DNA of 64,000 nt from Acinetobacter sp. ANC 3903 (GCF_002135315.1 NZ_NEGA01000010.1:1-64000); one strand, 5' to 3'; counted from the first letter of the stretch, positions 1-9,356 are shown. The notes: generated by a model not told the origin, from the sequence alone. Translations and numbers: made by a program.

Positions 1-1
1 A

Positions 2-205
2 CTCTCAATATCAGATGAATATCACTTAAAGCAGCGTAATAAAATAGAGACTTTATTCAGCCTGTTAAAAGGGAAATATCATTTGGTGACGAGTAAAGCG
101 AGAAGCATTGAAGGGTACTTAGCTGGAATTTATGCATCTTTATGTGCTTACCAGTTATGCCATCAAAACAAGCCAGCTATTCGAGTAATGGAATTATCGG
201 CTTAA
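2..205 (+). CDS. IS982-family transposase, C-terminal part (cut by window edge)
   Basis: An open frame enters from the left edge and stops with TAA at 203-205, giving 67 residues. The stretch with ETLFSLLKGKYHLV, then KARSIEGYLAG and ASLCAYQLCHQNKPAIRV, is typical of the extreme C-terminus of IS982-family DDE transposases, including the conserved glutamate-containing helix. The catalytic aspartates would lie outside the window, so intactness cannot be judged. It precedes otsBA in the same orientation; a hairpin at 285-318 follows the stop. I could not define the terminal inverted repeat. Confidence 0.8.
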   Translation, partial: LSISDEYHLKQRNKIETLFSLLKGKYHLVTSKARSIEGYLAGIYASLCAYQLCHQNKPAIRVMELSA

Positions 206-284
206 GCAGGATTCAGGTTAAATAAACCATGAAAATGTAATATATCATACATTTTACAGCTTTTCAGATCCTTCAATTCTAAAT

Positions 285-318
285 TTTACTCGAATAACAG
301 CATGTTATTCAAAGTAAA
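285..318 (+). terminator. Hairpin after the IS982 transposase
   Basis: GAATAACA (292-299) and TGTTATTC (303-310) are perfect inverted arms around GCA. Outside them TTTACT (285-290) and AGTAAA (313-318) extend the stem with a small bulge. It lies 80 bp after the transposase stop and 130 bp before otsB. It may terminate the transposase transcript or mark the end of the element; there is no clean T-tract, so the role is uncertain. Confidence 0.4.
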
Positions 319-450
319 AATGTTTCGAATTTGAAATAAGAGTAAAATATGTAAACTTTATTTAATTTATGTAGTTGAAATAATAATTTGTATTCTTCAC
401 TCATTTTTTAATGCTATTAATTATTGACCAGATAATGAGCAGAATTGAAA

Positions 451-1299
451 ATGTATACCCCTAGTTCCTATTATCCAGATGAAAGATATTATTCAAAAAA
501 TTTATTACAACTTGTTACTTCTTATTTAAACGCAGATAAAAAAATTTGCTTATTTCTGGATATTGATGGCACGCTCTCAGAATTTCATGCTGATCCTTCC
601 CGAAGTTTCATCCCTAAAACCACATTAAAAACATTGCAGCAAATCAATAATTTTAGTGTTGCCGTTAGCTTTGTTACGGGACGTTCCGTACAGATTGCTG
701 AACGACTGATTGCCCCGCTTGAAATGCCGATTGCCGGAACGCACGGTCTAGAAATTAAAATAAATCATGAGGTGCAATTTAATATTGCAGCTGAAGAATT
801 TGATTTATCACTCATTCAGCAAGAGATCCAGCAACTTTGCTGCCCTTACCCGCAGCTGCTCATTGAAAATAAGACCTATTCCGTTGCCCTTCATTATCGG
901 CAATGTCCGGAATTGGCTGATATTGCCCGACAAATTGCTGAAGATGTACAGCACAGGCATGCGGGACTGAAAATTAATGAAGGCAAGTTTGTATTTGAAC
1001 TGCTTCCGTTACAGGCCGATAAAGGCAAAGCCATTGAAAAAATATTAAAACATTTAAATTTCAGTGATGTTTTGCCTATCTTTATTGGTGATGACAGAAC
1101 CGATGAATCTGGCTTCAAAGTCATCAATCACTATAACGGTATCAGTATAAAAGTTGGCCCAGAATCAACTCACGCTCACTACCGACTGAAGAATGTCTCT
1201 GATGTCGCCAATTTTCTCAATCTATTTTCACAATTTTTAAAAGCACGTTTTTTGGGACTGTCTCAAGTATCAAATGGAGAAAAAGCATGTCTAAATTAA
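451..1299 (+). CDS. otsB: Trehalose-6-phosphate phosphatase OtsB
   Basis: HAD-superfamily phosphatase that dephosphorylates trehalose-6-phosphate in the cytoplasm, the second step of osmolyte trehalose synthesis. Motif I FLDIDGTL starts near residue 35 with nucleophile Asp in DIDGT, followed by SFVTGR (motif II region), a lysine in LQADKGKAI and the acidic motif FIGDDRTDE near residue 212. Length (282 aa) fits the family. I prefer ATG at 451; an in-frame TTG lies six bases upstream and neither has a strong Shine-Dalgarno. The gene overlaps otsA by 13 bp, so the pair is almost certainly cotranscribed and translationally coupled. Confidence 0.93.
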   Translation: MYTPSSYYPDERYYSKNLLQLVTSYLNADKKICLFLDIDGTLSEFHADPSRSFIPKTTLKTLQQINNFSVAVSFVTGRSVQIAERLIAPLEMPIAGTHGLEIKINHEVQFNIAAEEFDLSLIQQEIQQLCCPYPQLLIENKTYSVALHYRQCPELADIARQIAEDVQHRHAGLKINEGKFVFELLPLQADKGKAIEKILKHLNFSDVLPIFIGDDRTDESGFKVINHYNGISIKVGPESTHAHYRLKNVSDVANFLNLFSQFLKARFLGLSQVSNGEKACLN

Positions 1300-2720
1300 T
1301 CGTATTATCAAATCGTGTAAGTTTACCTAACCCCGATAAAGTAACGGCTGGCGGGCTGGCGGTGGCTTTACAAGATGCACTGACTGATATTGGCGGAGTC
1401 TGGTTAGGCTGGAACGGTGAAAAAATTGAAAATCATCAACAGCCCTATTTTAATCAAACCGAACATAAAGGGGTTGAATACGTTACTTGCCCTTTAACTG
1501 AGGAACAGTACCAAAATTATTATTGTGGCTTTGCAAATAATACTTTATGGCCAGCCATGCATGATCGAGCAGATTTAATTGAATATCATCCTCAGCAATA
1601 TAAGACCTATCAACAGGTGAACCGTCTATTTGCCCAACAGCTCAAGAAAATTGCTCAGCCCGACGATATCATCTGGGTGCATGATTACCATTTTTTTAGC
1701 GTGGCCCGTTACTGTCGTGAACTCGGCATGAATAATAGAATGGGGTTCTTCTTGCATATTCCCTTCGCCGGCATAAAAATCTGGAATTTAATTCCTACTG
1801 TACATTCATTGATTCAAGACCTTTGCCAATATGATGTGGTGGGTTTGCAAACTGAACATGACCAAAAGAAATGTATGCAAGTATGTAGTTATTACCTGGC
1901 TACAAAACCTGTTCATAGCCAAATGTTGAACTGTAATCATCATCCGGTGACGGTGAAATGTTATCCCATTGGGGTTAACCCGGAACTGATACAAAAAGTC
2001 GCGCAACAAAAAGATGAAAATGCTTCTGCGGTATTTGAATTCGACAGTTTAGCTGATCAACAGACCATTATCAGTGTCGATCGCATTGATTATTCCAAAG
2101 GATTAATCGAACGGTTTAATGCCTTGGAAACATTTTTACAGAACAATCCTGAATATCATAAACATCTGACCGACATACAAATTGCCTGTCCCTGCCGGAT
2201 GGAGATCGCAGCGTATAAAGATTTATTTGAGCATCTGCAATCCAAGGTCGATTTGATTAATCAGGAATTTTCCCAAGATGACTGGTTGCCGATTAACTGT
2301 ACCCATGACACCATTTCACATGACCAATTAATGAAAATTTACCGGCAGGCCAATATTTGCTGGGTCAATTCATTACGCGATGGGATGAACCTGGTGGCCA
2401 AAGAATTTATCGCGGCACAAAATCCTGAAAATCCTGGTGTACTGATTCTTTCAAAATATACCGGTGCAGCAGCGCAAATGTCTGAAGCGTTAATTGTCGA
2501 TCCTGAAAGTTGTAGCAGTATGATTCAGGCGCTAAAAAAAGCCTTAACCATGGCAAAATCAGAACGGTTAGAGCGTTATCAACAATTAATGAATGGGTTA
2601 AAACTTTTTGATATCAATGACTGGCGTAATGCATTTTTAGCCGATCTGAAAGGAGCTGATGAATTCAATATTCATCCATCACCCGCGAAAAAAACCTATC
2701 ATAAAATTGTGAATTATTAA
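1287..2720 (+). CDS. otsA: Trehalose-6-phosphate synthase OtsA
   Basis: GT20 glycosyltransferase joining UDP-glucose and glucose-6-phosphate to trehalose-6-phosphate. Family signatures are in order: SNRVSLP at the N-terminus with the substrate-binding Arg, AGGLAVAL near 21-28, WLGWNG, IWVHDYHFF, GFFLHIPFA, the nucleotide-sugar site VDRIDYSKGL near 267, and NSLRDGMNLVAKEF near 360. The 477-residue length is standard. ATG 1287 is preceded by GGAG at 1276-1279 inside otsB. The otsB-otsA order and overlap imply osmotic or desiccation-stress control, but no promoter signature was recognised. Confidence 0.95.
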   Translation: MSKLIVLSNRVSLPNPDKVTAGGLAVALQDALTDIGGVWLGWNGEKIENHQQPYFNQTEHKGVEYVTCPLTEEQYQNYYCGFANNTLWPAMHDRADLIEYHPQQYKTYQQVNRLFAQQLKKIAQPDDIIWVHDYHFFSVARYCRELGMNNRMGFFLHIPFAGIKIWNLIPTVHSLIQDLCQYDVVGLQTEHDQKKCMQVCSYYLATKPVHSQMLNCNHHPVTVKCYPIGVNPELIQKVAQQKDENASAVFEFDSLADQQTIISVDRIDYSKGLIERFNALETFLQNNPEYHKHLTDIQIACPCRMEIAAYKDLFEHLQSKVDLINQEFSQDDWLPINCTHDTISHDQLMKIYRQANICWVNSLRDGMNLVAKEFIAAQNPENPGVLILSKYTGAAAQMSEALIVDPESCSSMIQALKKALTMAKSERLERYQQLMNGLKLFDINDWRNAFLADLKGADEFNIHPSPAKKTYHKIVNY

Positions 2721-2760
2721 GTATTTAAAACAAGAATTTTATATTTTTTAGTGATAAAAA

Positions 2761-2790
2761 ACGAGCATATCAACTCTTGAATATGCTCGT
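2761..2790. terminator. Bidirectional terminator between otsA and the MFS gene
   Basis: ACGAGCATAT (2761-2770) and ATATGCTCGT (2781-2790) form a perfect 10-bp stem with a 10-nt loop. It is preceded by an A-run and followed by a T-rich tract, so it can end both the rightward otsBA and the leftward MFS transcripts. Confidence 0.85.
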
Positions 2791-2817
2791 TCTATTTTAA
2801 TAAATTAAATCAAGACA

Positions 2818-4008
2818 CTAAGAAACTTTGACTTGAGTAAAACGGTTTAAAAAAGCAATTGTTAAAAGCAAAGTCGCAATAAACCCAAAGACGACAGACA
2901 AGCTCATCATTTCACTACTGATCCCGACCAAAGCAGGTCCCAATAAAGAGCCTGTATATGCCATGGTAGAAACACAGGACAATGCTGCTGCTTTAGACAT
3001 GACATTTTGACGGCCCACACGTGAAAACATCACCGGAACAATGTTTGAACAGCCCAAGCCCAGTAAAGCATAGCCCAATAAAACCACAATCCAGTGAGGA
3101 GCAACCACCACCGTAAACAGTCCAAGCGCTGCACAAAGTGCACCGTAAATAATGATATTTTTTTCGCCCAACGCCTTGATTAAATAATGACCCGAAAAAC
3201 GACCCAAAGTCATGGCGATTGCAAAGCAGGTATAAGCCAGCCCGGCAACTGTAGGTTTTACCCCATACTCACTGATTAAATAGATCCCACTCCAGTCCAT
3301 AGCAGAACCTTCTGAAAGAAAGGCAATAAAACAAACCACACCCATCAAAATGATTAACGGACTGGGGAATTTTTTAGCTTTCTTTTCAACTTCAGTAGTA
3401 TCGGTTTTTGGTTCTTTTTCAATGACCGATAAACTGTTAGGCACAGCCATGACACTCAAAATCACCAATAAAAGACAAATTGCCAAAGCACTCATCAACG
3501 GGCTCACACCTGATGCAAGTAAGGCAGTTACCGTCATTACCCCAGCCAGGCCACCTAGACTGCACATGCCATGAAACTGCGACATCATGCTTTTGGAACT
3601 GTTTTTTTCTACCATAACCGCTTGAAGATTAATAGCTACACCCAAGCTACCGGCTGCTGTACCAAACAGGAACAAAGCAATCGCCATGATTAATATACTG
3701 CTAGTCAAGGCAAAAGTAGGCAATACCATGAGCAATAATAAAACGGCTACCGAAATAATGGCACGACAACCCACTTTCTGAATCAATAAACCTGTTGCAG
3801 GCATAGCCAGCATAGAACCTGCACCGATACACAACAATAAAGTACCAAAATCGGCATGATTCAGGTGAAGTCGCTGCTGTGCAAAAGGAATAAGCGGTGC
3901 CCACGCTGCAGTACTTAGTCCTAAACTAAAGAAACTGAGCAAGGTGGATAGACGCTGTGCAGAGTGCTGAGTTGCATGATCCAGATGTGTTGTTTTAGAT
4001 AAAAACAT
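2818..4008 (-). CDS. MFS transporter, YbjJ/fucose-permease-like
   Basis: Integral membrane protein of the major facilitator superfamily with about 12 hydrophobic segments and a charged cytoplasmic loop near the middle (EKEPKTDTTEVEKKAKK). The segment SEGSAMDWSGIYL after the loop is characteristic of the YbjJ/FucP-like branch; the substrate is unknown. I chose ATG 4008 (MFLSKTTH) because the upstream 25 residues from GTG 4083 do not resemble an MFS start; the GTG remains possible since AGGA precedes it. It is monocistronic, convergent to otsA, with a -10/-35 pair and a long palindrome upstream. Confidence 0.8.
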   Translation of the reverse strand: MFLSKTTHLDHATQHSAQRLSTLLSFFSLGLSTAAWAPLIPFAQQRLHLNHADFGTLLLCIGAGSMLAMPATGLLIQKVGCRAIISVAVLLLLMVLPTFALTSSILIMAIALFLFGTAAGSLGVAINLQAVMVEKNSSKSMMSQFHGMCSLGGLAGVMTVTALLASGVSPLMSALAICLLLVILSVMAVPNSLSVIEKEPKTDTTEVEKKAKKFPSPLIILMGVVCFIAFLSEGSAMDWSGIYLISEYGVKPTVAGLAYTCFAIAMTLGRFSGHYLIKALGEKNIIIYGALCAALGLFTVVVAPHWIVVLLGYALLGLGCSNIVPVMFSRVGRQNVMSKAAALSCVSTMAYTGSLLGPALVGISSEMMSLSVVFGFIATLLLTIAFLNRFTQVKVS

Positions 4009-4130
4009 ATGTGTGTGCCACCACAATAAATAAGCTGTTTGGCAGTCCCTTTCAGGATAATTCCCATAGAAAAAGCCCTGCACACTTATAGAAATTTCCT
4101 ATAAATTCACAAGGGCTTTAATTTGGCGAA

Positions 4131-4157
4131 ATTATACACAAAAAAACTGCAAATCAA
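4131..4157 (-). promoter_or_regulatory. Predicted sigma-70 promoter of the MFS gene
   Basis: Reading leftward, TTGATT (4157-4152) and a perfect TATAAT (4136-4131) are separated by 15 bp. They lie about 125-150 bp upstream of the preferred ATG and 50-75 bp upstream of the alternative GTG. The spacer is short, so the -35 assignment is tentative. Confidence 0.5.
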
Positions 4158-4160
4158 CCC

Positions 4161-4185
4161 TATTTTTTAGAAATTCTAAAAAATA
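4161..4185. promoter_or_regulatory. 25-nt perfect palindrome upstream of the MFS promoter
   Basis: Arms TATTTTTTAGAA (4161-4172) and TTCTAAAAAATA (4174-4185) are perfectly complementary around a single central A. It abuts the predicted -35 box of the MFS gene on its upstream side, the usual place for an activator or a dimeric regulator. No regulator gene lies next to it. Confidence 0.5.
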
Positions 4186-4590
4186 TTTTGTAACTGATAC
4201 CAGAATATAATCAGCTTATATTGTTGAGCAATAAATAAACAAAAGAGTTCAAAACTCAATATTAAAAAATATTATAAAACAATAACTTATATATTAATAT
4301 TTTATTCAGGTTATTATCTTTCTGAAATAATGCTTAAAAATTTTTCAGGGAGTTTGCACAGTTATTTCCATAAGAATCTTATCGTTATTATTTAGAAAAA
4401 AACTAACTTTAATGCGGTTATCTATCACTATTTTTTATATCTTTTTTATAAGAGATAAGACTTATTTTAAAATTATCTAAAGATTCATTATGTTAACTTT
4501 ATGACATGTATATACTTCACTTTATGAAAACCAGTCAGCTCATTTTTTAACAAGTAAAAGCGTGGATTTTTATGAGTTGGCTAAACCTCA
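4186..4590. other. AT-rich intergenic region, no gene seen
   Basis: About 400 bp of very AT-rich sequence between the MFS promoter region and the hairpin repeat at 4591. Stops are frequent in all frames and I recognise no RNA gene, transposase remnant or conserved peptide. Confidence 0.6.
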
Positions 4591-4612
4591 CTACTTTTCC
4601 CTTGAAAAGTAG
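4591..4612. repeat. Short dispersed hairpin, CTACTTTTC type
   Basis: CTACTTTTC (4591-4599) and GAAAAGTAG (4604-4612) form a perfect 9-bp stem with a 4-nt loop. Related hairpins occur at 26267-26292 (CTTACTTTTC arms) and 58630-58653 (CTACTTTTG arms), so this is probably one member of a dispersed intergenic repeat family. Confidence 0.6.
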
Positions 4613-4652
4613 AATGATGATTCAATGAATTTGACTGTTCTATAATGAGAAA

Positions 4653-4678
4653 AGCCCAGTAGTTTTCACTACGGGGCT
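4653..4678 (-). terminator. Terminator of the stress-protein gene
   Basis: On the minus strand AGCCCCGTAG pairs with CTACTGGGCT (one mismatch) and is followed by TTTTCTC. It lies 45 bp beyond the stop codon of the 4723-5223 gene. Confidence 0.75.
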
Positions 4679-4722
4679 AAAATTTTTAAGTTGCTTCTTA
4701 TCCATCAGTAGATTTTTAAATT

Positions 4723-5223
4723 TTATAGATTCATTTTTTTATGCTCTGCATGAGGCACATCGGTTTTACCGGTAAGACTACCTTTCATCACCTTAAACAG
4801 TTGGGTCATTTTATTATCTGTAACGTTCCAATACTCTGCGCTGACTGCTTCCGCAACCAGAATTCGTACACTCGGATCATCTCTTCCTTCAAACCAGTTT
4901 TCAGCCCATGCATTCCAAAGTTCATCGATCAGGGCCGAGTTTGTACTGATATGTGCATGCGCACTAATCGAAACATAAATACTGTCAGAAGGTTTGGCGA
5001 AGGATAGGCCAATCTGATTACGGCCAGATTCAATCGCATTGACCAGATCATTGGTATTTCTCAAGATAAAATAAAGATTTTGGCTTTCATTGATTTGCTC
5101 AGAGTTGAGCATGGTCATCGGTTGTGCATGGATTTCCTCAGATTCAGTGGTGTGACTGATCATGGAGAATCGTACATCCTTAATCAATTCCCATAATTTT
5201 TCACGATTTTGATTATCTGTCAT
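4723..5223 (-). CDS. Pyridoxamine-phosphate-oxidase-fold general stress protein
   Basis: 166-residue protein resembling the general stress protein 26 / split-barrel flavin-binding family. The start KLWELIKDVRFSMISH, then IHAQPMTML and LYFILRN...LVNAIE, matches strands of the FMN-binding split barrel; WNAWAENWFEGRDDPSVRIL is the typical C-terminal part. These proteins are small cytoplasmic flavin or related cofactor binders of poorly defined role. ATG 5223 has an excellent AGGAG upstream (near 5230). It is a single gene with its own terminator. Confidence 0.8.
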   Translation of the reverse strand: MTDNQNREKLWELIKDVRFSMISHTTESEEIHAQPMTMLNSEQINESQNLYFILRNTNDLVNAIESGRNQIGLSFAKPSDSIYVSISAHAHISTNSALIDELWNAWAENWFEGRDDPSVRILVAEAVSAEYWNVTDNKMTQLFKVMKGSLTGKTDVPHAEHKKMNL

Positions 5224-5516
5224 AACTGTTCTCCTGAAGCTAAACCGAAATAAGAAAAAATGCTCTAATTTTGTGGATTAACTTATTTTCCAGATTAGTT
5301 TTAGTTATATTTTCCAGTTTGAATATCCCGCCTCACTGATCTTATACATTTGCACCATAAAAGCTGCTAGCAATACTCATAAGAAATAACGGAAATCAGC
5401 TGCTTTTTCCTGATTGAGTGAATGCTCTCTTTTTTGCAGTATTGAATAGCCGTGTTCCCAAAATCGATTAAAAATTCGTAAATAGTGAGCAGAAAAGGAA
5501 TGCCGGCCATAAAAAA
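5224..5516. other. Intergenic region upstream of the stress-protein gene
   Basis: About 290 bp that must carry the leftward promoter of the 4723-5223 gene. I see no convincing -10/-35 pair and no coding remnant. Confidence 0.4.
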
Positions 5517-5552
5517 GCACTTGTGTCTAGTTTTAAGGCTAAAGACAAGTGC
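5517..5552 (-). terminator. Terminator of the acyl-CoA ligase gene
   Basis: On the minus strand GCACTTGT and ACAAGTGC form an 8-bp stem with a 20-nt loop, directly followed by a run of six T. It lies 25 bp after the ligase stop codon. Confidence 0.8.
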
Positions 5553-5576
5553 ATAATGATTAAAATAAATGAATAC

Positions 5577-7268
5577 TTATGAGGCGATATCCTGCAATTG
5601 CAGCTCTTGGCGCATCAACTCCTGTAACTTAAATTTTTGCGCTTTGCCTGACGCCGTCATCGGGAATTCATGAAAGAAACGTACATAACGTGGCACTTTA
5701 TTGTGAGAAATATGCTCAGCACAATATTGACGAATTGCTTCTTCGGTACATGGATCATTTTCATGCAGAATGATGCAGGCACAAAGTTCTTCACCATAAC
5801 GATGATCAGGCACACCAATCACCTGTACATCTGAAACTGCAGGATGGGTATAAAGGAAATCTTCAATTTCTTTCGGGAACAGGTTTTCACCACCACGAAT
5901 TACCACATCCTTAATCCGACCCTTGATTTTGACAAAGCCATTATCGTCCATTTGTGCAATATCGCCAGTATGCATCCAGCGCGCAGCATCGATCACTTCC
6001 TGAGTTTTGTCCTGATCTTCCCAATAACCGAGCATCACGGAATAACCACGCACACAGAGTTCGCCCAATTGACCACGTGGAACCACTTTGCCATTTTCAT
6101 CGACAATTTTGACTTCCAGATGCGGATGAACCCGGCCAACCGTACTGACACGTCGCTCGACACTGTCTTCAGTGGAGCTTTGTGCACTCACCGGCGCAGT
6201 TTCAGTCATACCATAACAGATGGTAATTTCAGTCATATGCATACGTTCAATCACACGCTGCATGATTTCCTGTGGACATGGGCTACCCGCCATAATGCCG
6301 GTACGCAAGCTGGACAGGTCGAATTCGTCAAATTGCTCATGTTCCAGCACGGCAATAAACATGGTTGGCACACCATAGGCCGCAGTACATTTTTCTTGCT
6401 GGATGGCTTTCAATGTTTCCAGCGGATTAAACACGGCTGAAGGATAAATCATGGCTGAACCATGGGTAATACAGGCCAGATTACCCATCACCATGCCAAA
6501 GCAGTGGAATAGCGGTACGGAAATACAGACCCGGTCTTGTGGCCCCAAATGAATGGCTTCACCGACAAAATAGCCATTATTCAGAATGTTATTGTGGGTC
6601 AGCATGGTGCCTTTCGGATTGCCTGTAGTCCCCGAAGTAAACTGGATATTAATGGTTTCATCGAACTGCAATTCACTCGACACTTGCTGTAAATTTTCCA
6701 CGGCTTTTGCGCTCGGCTCAACCAGTAGGTCTTGAAAACGATGGATACCATTATGCTGCTGATCATCAATTTTAATCACATGCTTTAAATGCGGCAGACG
6801 CTCTGCTTTGAGTAATTTGCTTTCAGCCTGCTTTAGCTCAGGGGCAATTTTGGTCAGAATTTCCTGATAGTCCGTGGTTTTGAACTGCGCTGCAATCACC
6901 AGTCCCTTACAGGACACCTTGTTCAGGACATATTCCAGCTCATTGCTTTTATAGGCCGGATTCAGGTTGACCAGAATAATTCCTGCCTTGAACGCAGCAA
7001 ACTGGGTAATGGTCCATTCCACACAGTTCGGCGACCAGATGGCCAGACGGTCACCTTTTTCCAGGCCCAGTTTCTGCAAACTGCAGGCAAAAGCATTCAC
7101 TTGCTGTTGCAGCTGCTGATAGGTTAGACGCACATTCTGATGCAAGCTGACGATTGCATCAGAATGTGCATACTGTTCGCATGCCTGATCAAATTTTTCA
7201 CCAATCGTCATCCCCAATAAGGGTTGACTGCTTGTTCCATAGGCATAGCTTAACCGTACTTGTGTCAT
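5577..7268 (-). CDS. AMP-dependent acyl-CoA synthetase
   Basis: ANL-superfamily ligase of 563 aa that activates a carboxylic acid to acyl-AMP and then acyl-CoA. The P-loop FTSGTTGNPKGTML lies near residue 210, YGMTETAPVS near 337, the hinge region KGRIKDVVIRGGENLFPKEIE near 430-450, and the catalytic lysine in MTASGKAQK near 545. Next to the leucine/isovalerate genes, a branched- or medium-chain substrate such as isovalerate is plausible, by context only. The gene is read away from liuA, downstream of the TetR gene (97-bp gap to the TetR stop), and probably shares its control. Confidence 0.85.
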   Translation of the reverse strand: MTQVRLSYAYGTSSQPLLGMTIGEKFDQACEQYAHSDAIVSLHQNVRLTYQQLQQQVNAFACSLQKLGLEKGDRLAIWSPNCVEWTITQFAAFKAGIILVNLNPAYKSNELEYVLNKVSCKGLVIAAQFKTTDYQEILTKIAPELKQAESKLLKAERLPHLKHVIKIDDQQHNGIHRFQDLLVEPSAKAVENLQQVSSELQFDETINIQFTSGTTGNPKGTMLTHNNILNNGYFVGEAIHLGPQDRVCISVPLFHCFGMVMGNLACITHGSAMIYPSAVFNPLETLKAIQQEKCTAAYGVPTMFIAVLEHEQFDEFDLSSLRTGIMAGSPCPQEIMQRVIERMHMTEITICYGMTETAPVSAQSSTEDSVERRVSTVGRVHPHLEVKIVDENGKVVPRGQLGELCVRGYSVMLGYWEDQDKTQEVIDAARWMHTGDIAQMDDNGFVKIKGRIKDVVIRGGENLFPKEIEDFLYTHPAVSDVQVIGVPDHRYGEELCACIILHENDPCTEEAIRQYCAEHISHNKVPRYVRFFHEFPMTASGKAQKFKLQELMRQELQLQDIAS

Positions 7269-7365
7269 TGAATCGATCTCCTTGATTCTTTGTAATTCTG
7301 ATTTTCAACTTTACTAATTGTTTTATGACCACGACGACCTTGTCTATATGCCTGTTTTTGTGTGC

Positions 7366-8001
7366 TTATGCTGCTGAATTTCCCTCCTGTCGACGTACTG
7401 CGTTAACACAAAAATCGGCAATCTGTGTGACAAAGTGATCCTTATACTTCTGATCAAACATTACATTACGGGATGGATTCAAAGGTTCAATCACCACAAA
7501 GGTCATGGCACCCACCACGCCCAAAGCTACGGTATTTAAATCTTCAAATTCGAACTCTCCGTTCACCTTCCCTTCGGCCAGAATCTCCTTAATGCTTTGT
7601 TTGATCAGCTGTTTACTGCGAAAACGCTCATGTTCCATTTCCGGATCGACCGGCTCGAACATCAGTGAATACGCCAATTGGGGGCTGTTCATGGCACGCT
7701 TCACAAAAGTTGTAACAGATTTTTGCAATTTCAGTTTTGGCGACAAATCTGACCCGGCAATATGGTTCAAAATTCCTACTTCATGCTGAATCGCTGCCGA
7801 TAAAACCTCAATCAAAATCTGGTTTTTGTTTTCGAAATATCGATATACCAGCCCTGTAGAAACGCCTGAACGTTCTGCAATCGCCTGAATCGATGCCTCC
7901 TTAAAGCCCCCTTGAGTAATCAGTTCACGAGCAGACTGTAAAATCGACAAGCGATTTTGTTCCATTCGTTCCTGCATCAGTGATGATCTTTTATAACTCA
8001 T
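7366..8001 (-). CDS. TetR/AcrR-family regulator, likely of the leucine/isovalerate genes
   Basis: N-terminal helix-turn-helix typical of TetR: SILQSARELITQGGFKEASIQAIAERSGVSTG with LVYRYFENKNQI as recognition and linker helices. The C-terminal part is a ligand-binding helical domain. I prefer ATG 8001 (MSYKRSSL, 211 aa); an ATG at 8040 would add 13 residues but has no Shine-Dalgarno. The gene is divergent from liuA across 147 bp and upstream of the acyl-CoA ligase, so repression relieved by an acyl-CoA is a reasonable inference. LiuR of Pseudomonas is MerR-type, so this is a different regulator solution. Confidence 0.8.
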   Translation of the reverse strand: MSYKRSSLMQERMEQNRLSILQSARELITQGGFKEASIQAIAERSGVSTGLVYRYFENKNQILIEVLSAAIQHEVGILNHIAGSDLSPKLKLQKSVTTFVKRAMNSPQLAYSLMFEPVDPEMEHERFRSKQLIKQSIKEILAEGKVNGEFEFEDLNTVALGVVGAMTFVVIEPLNPSRNVMFDQKYKDHFVTQIADFCVNAVRRQEGNSAA

Positions 8002-8068
8002 AAAATTATTCTCAACAAGATAAAATGAATTGTAAATCATTTTGTGAATATGGGTTCACTTTTTTAAT

Positions 8069-8104
8069 TTTTCGTTGTATGTTAAAAAACAAGCACAACA
8101 AAAA
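8069..8104. promoter_or_regulatory. Candidate TetR operator between the regulator and liuA
   Basis: An inverted repeat with arms TTTTCGTTGT (8069-8078) and ACAACAAAAA (8095-8104) matches at 9 of 10 positions around a 16-bp spacer. An additional ACACAACAAA follows at about 8116. It lies in the divergent 147-bp gap 45 bp before liuA. Confidence 0.4.
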
Positions 8105-8148
8105 TGCTTTTTTGGACACAACAAATATAACCTCAGGATGGATGAAGA

Positions 8149-9321
8149 ATGAATTTACAAAGCTTGGATTTCGGTTTGGATGAAACTCTTATTGCGCTTC
8201 GTGATTCAGTGGCCGCTTTTTGCGCCAAGGAAATTGCCCCTATTGCCCAACAGGTTGACCGTGACAATGAATTCCCTGCTCAGCTTTGGAAAAAATTTGG
8301 CGAGATGGGCCTGCTCGGCCTCACTGTGAGTGAAGAGTATGGCGGTTCGAATTTCGGTTATCTGGCACACATTATTGCCATGCAAGAGATTTCGCGTGCT
8401 TCAGCATCGATTGGTTTGTCCTATGGCGCACATTCTAACCTATGTGTGAATCAAATTAATCGAAATGGTAATGAAGAACAAAAGCAGCGTTATCTGCCAA
8501 AACTGATCTCGGGTGAATATGTCGGTGCGCTAGCGATGTCAGAACCAAATGCTGGCTCGGATGTCGTCAGCATGAAGCTTAAAGCTGAAGACAAAGGCGA
8601 TCATTACCTGCTGAACGGTGCAAAAATGTGGATCACCAACGGTGGTGATGCCGATGTACTGGTGGTGTATGCCAAAACGGATTTGCAGGCTGGCGCCAAA
8701 GGCATGACGGCTTTCCTGGTGGAGAAAAATATGCCAGGTTTCAGTCATGGCACGCACCTAGACAAACTGGGCATGCGTGGTTCCAATACCTACCCCCTGT
8801 TTTTTGACAATGTTGAAGTACCAAAAGAAAACGTACTCGGTGGTGTCGGCAATGGTACCAAGGTGCTGATGAGTGGCCTGGACTATGAACGCGCAGTTCT
8901 AAGTGCGGGTCCACTGGGCATTATGGATGCCTGTATGGATACCGTCATTCCTTATATTCACGACCGTAAACAGTTTGGTCAGGCACTCGGTGAATTCCAG
9001 TTGATGCAGGGCAAAATTGCTGACATGTATTCCACCTGGCTGGCATGTAAAGCCCTGGTGTATGCAGTCGGTGCTGAATGTGACAAGGCAGATCATCGCC
9101 GTAGCCTGCGTAAAGATGCAGCCAGCGCCATTTTATATGCTGCTGAAAAAGCTACGTGGATGGCGGGTGAAACCATTCAGACCCTGGGGGGTAATGGTTA
9201 TATCAACGAGTTTGCTGCCGGCCGTTTATGGCGCGATGCCAAACTGTATGAAATTGGTGCAGGCACATCGGAAATTCGCCGTATGCTGATTGGCCGCGAA
9301 CTGTTTAATGAAACAGCCTAA
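8149..9321 (+). CDS. liuA: Isovaleryl-CoA dehydrogenase
   Basis: FAD-dependent acyl-CoA dehydrogenase oxidising isovaleryl-CoA to 3-methylcrotonyl-CoA, the first committed step of leucine breakdown after the ketoacid dehydrogenase. 390 aa, with the FAD-binding motifs [13 protein letters not shown] near 127 and [10 protein letters not shown] near 161. The glutamate in [15 protein letters not shown] (E247) matches the position of the unusual catalytic base of isovaleryl-CoA dehydrogenases (E254 in human), which separates them from other acyl-CoA dehydrogenases. The C-terminal part has QTLGGNGY and GAGTSEIRR. It is first in a tight rightward operon ending at 16117. Confidence 0.93.
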   Translation: MNLQSLDFGLDETLIALRDSVAAFCAKEIAPIAQQVDRDNEFPAQLWKKFGEMGLLGLTVSEEYGGSNFGYLAHIIAMQEISRASASIGLSYGAHSNLCVNQINRNGNEEQKQRYLPKLISGEYVGALAMSEPNAGSDVVSMKLKAEDKGDHYLLNGAKMWITNGGDADVLVVYAKTDLQAGAKGMTAFLVEKNMPGFSHGTHLDKLGMRGSNTYPLFFDNVEVPKENVLGGVGNGTKVLMSGLDYERAVLSAGPLGIMDACMDTVIPYIHDRKQFGQALGEFQLMQGKIADMYSTWLACKALVYAVGAECDKADHRRSLRKDAASAILYAAEKATWMAGETIQTLGGNGYINEFAAGRLWRDAKLYEIGAGTSEIRRMLIGRELFNETA

Positions 9322-9356
9322 ACCTTAATAATCAGAATAAAACAAGGATGTTCGTC

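Noticed and set aside
5844..6440. 198-codon frame antisense to the acyl-CoA ligase gene
   Set aside because: It lies wholly within a well-supported gene, has no recognisable domain and reads as the complement of conserved ligase motifs.
9348..9356. ATG 9348 as the liuB start
   Set aside because: It overlaps the AAGGA Shine-Dalgarno; the next in-frame ATG at 9357 has proper 8-bp spacing.
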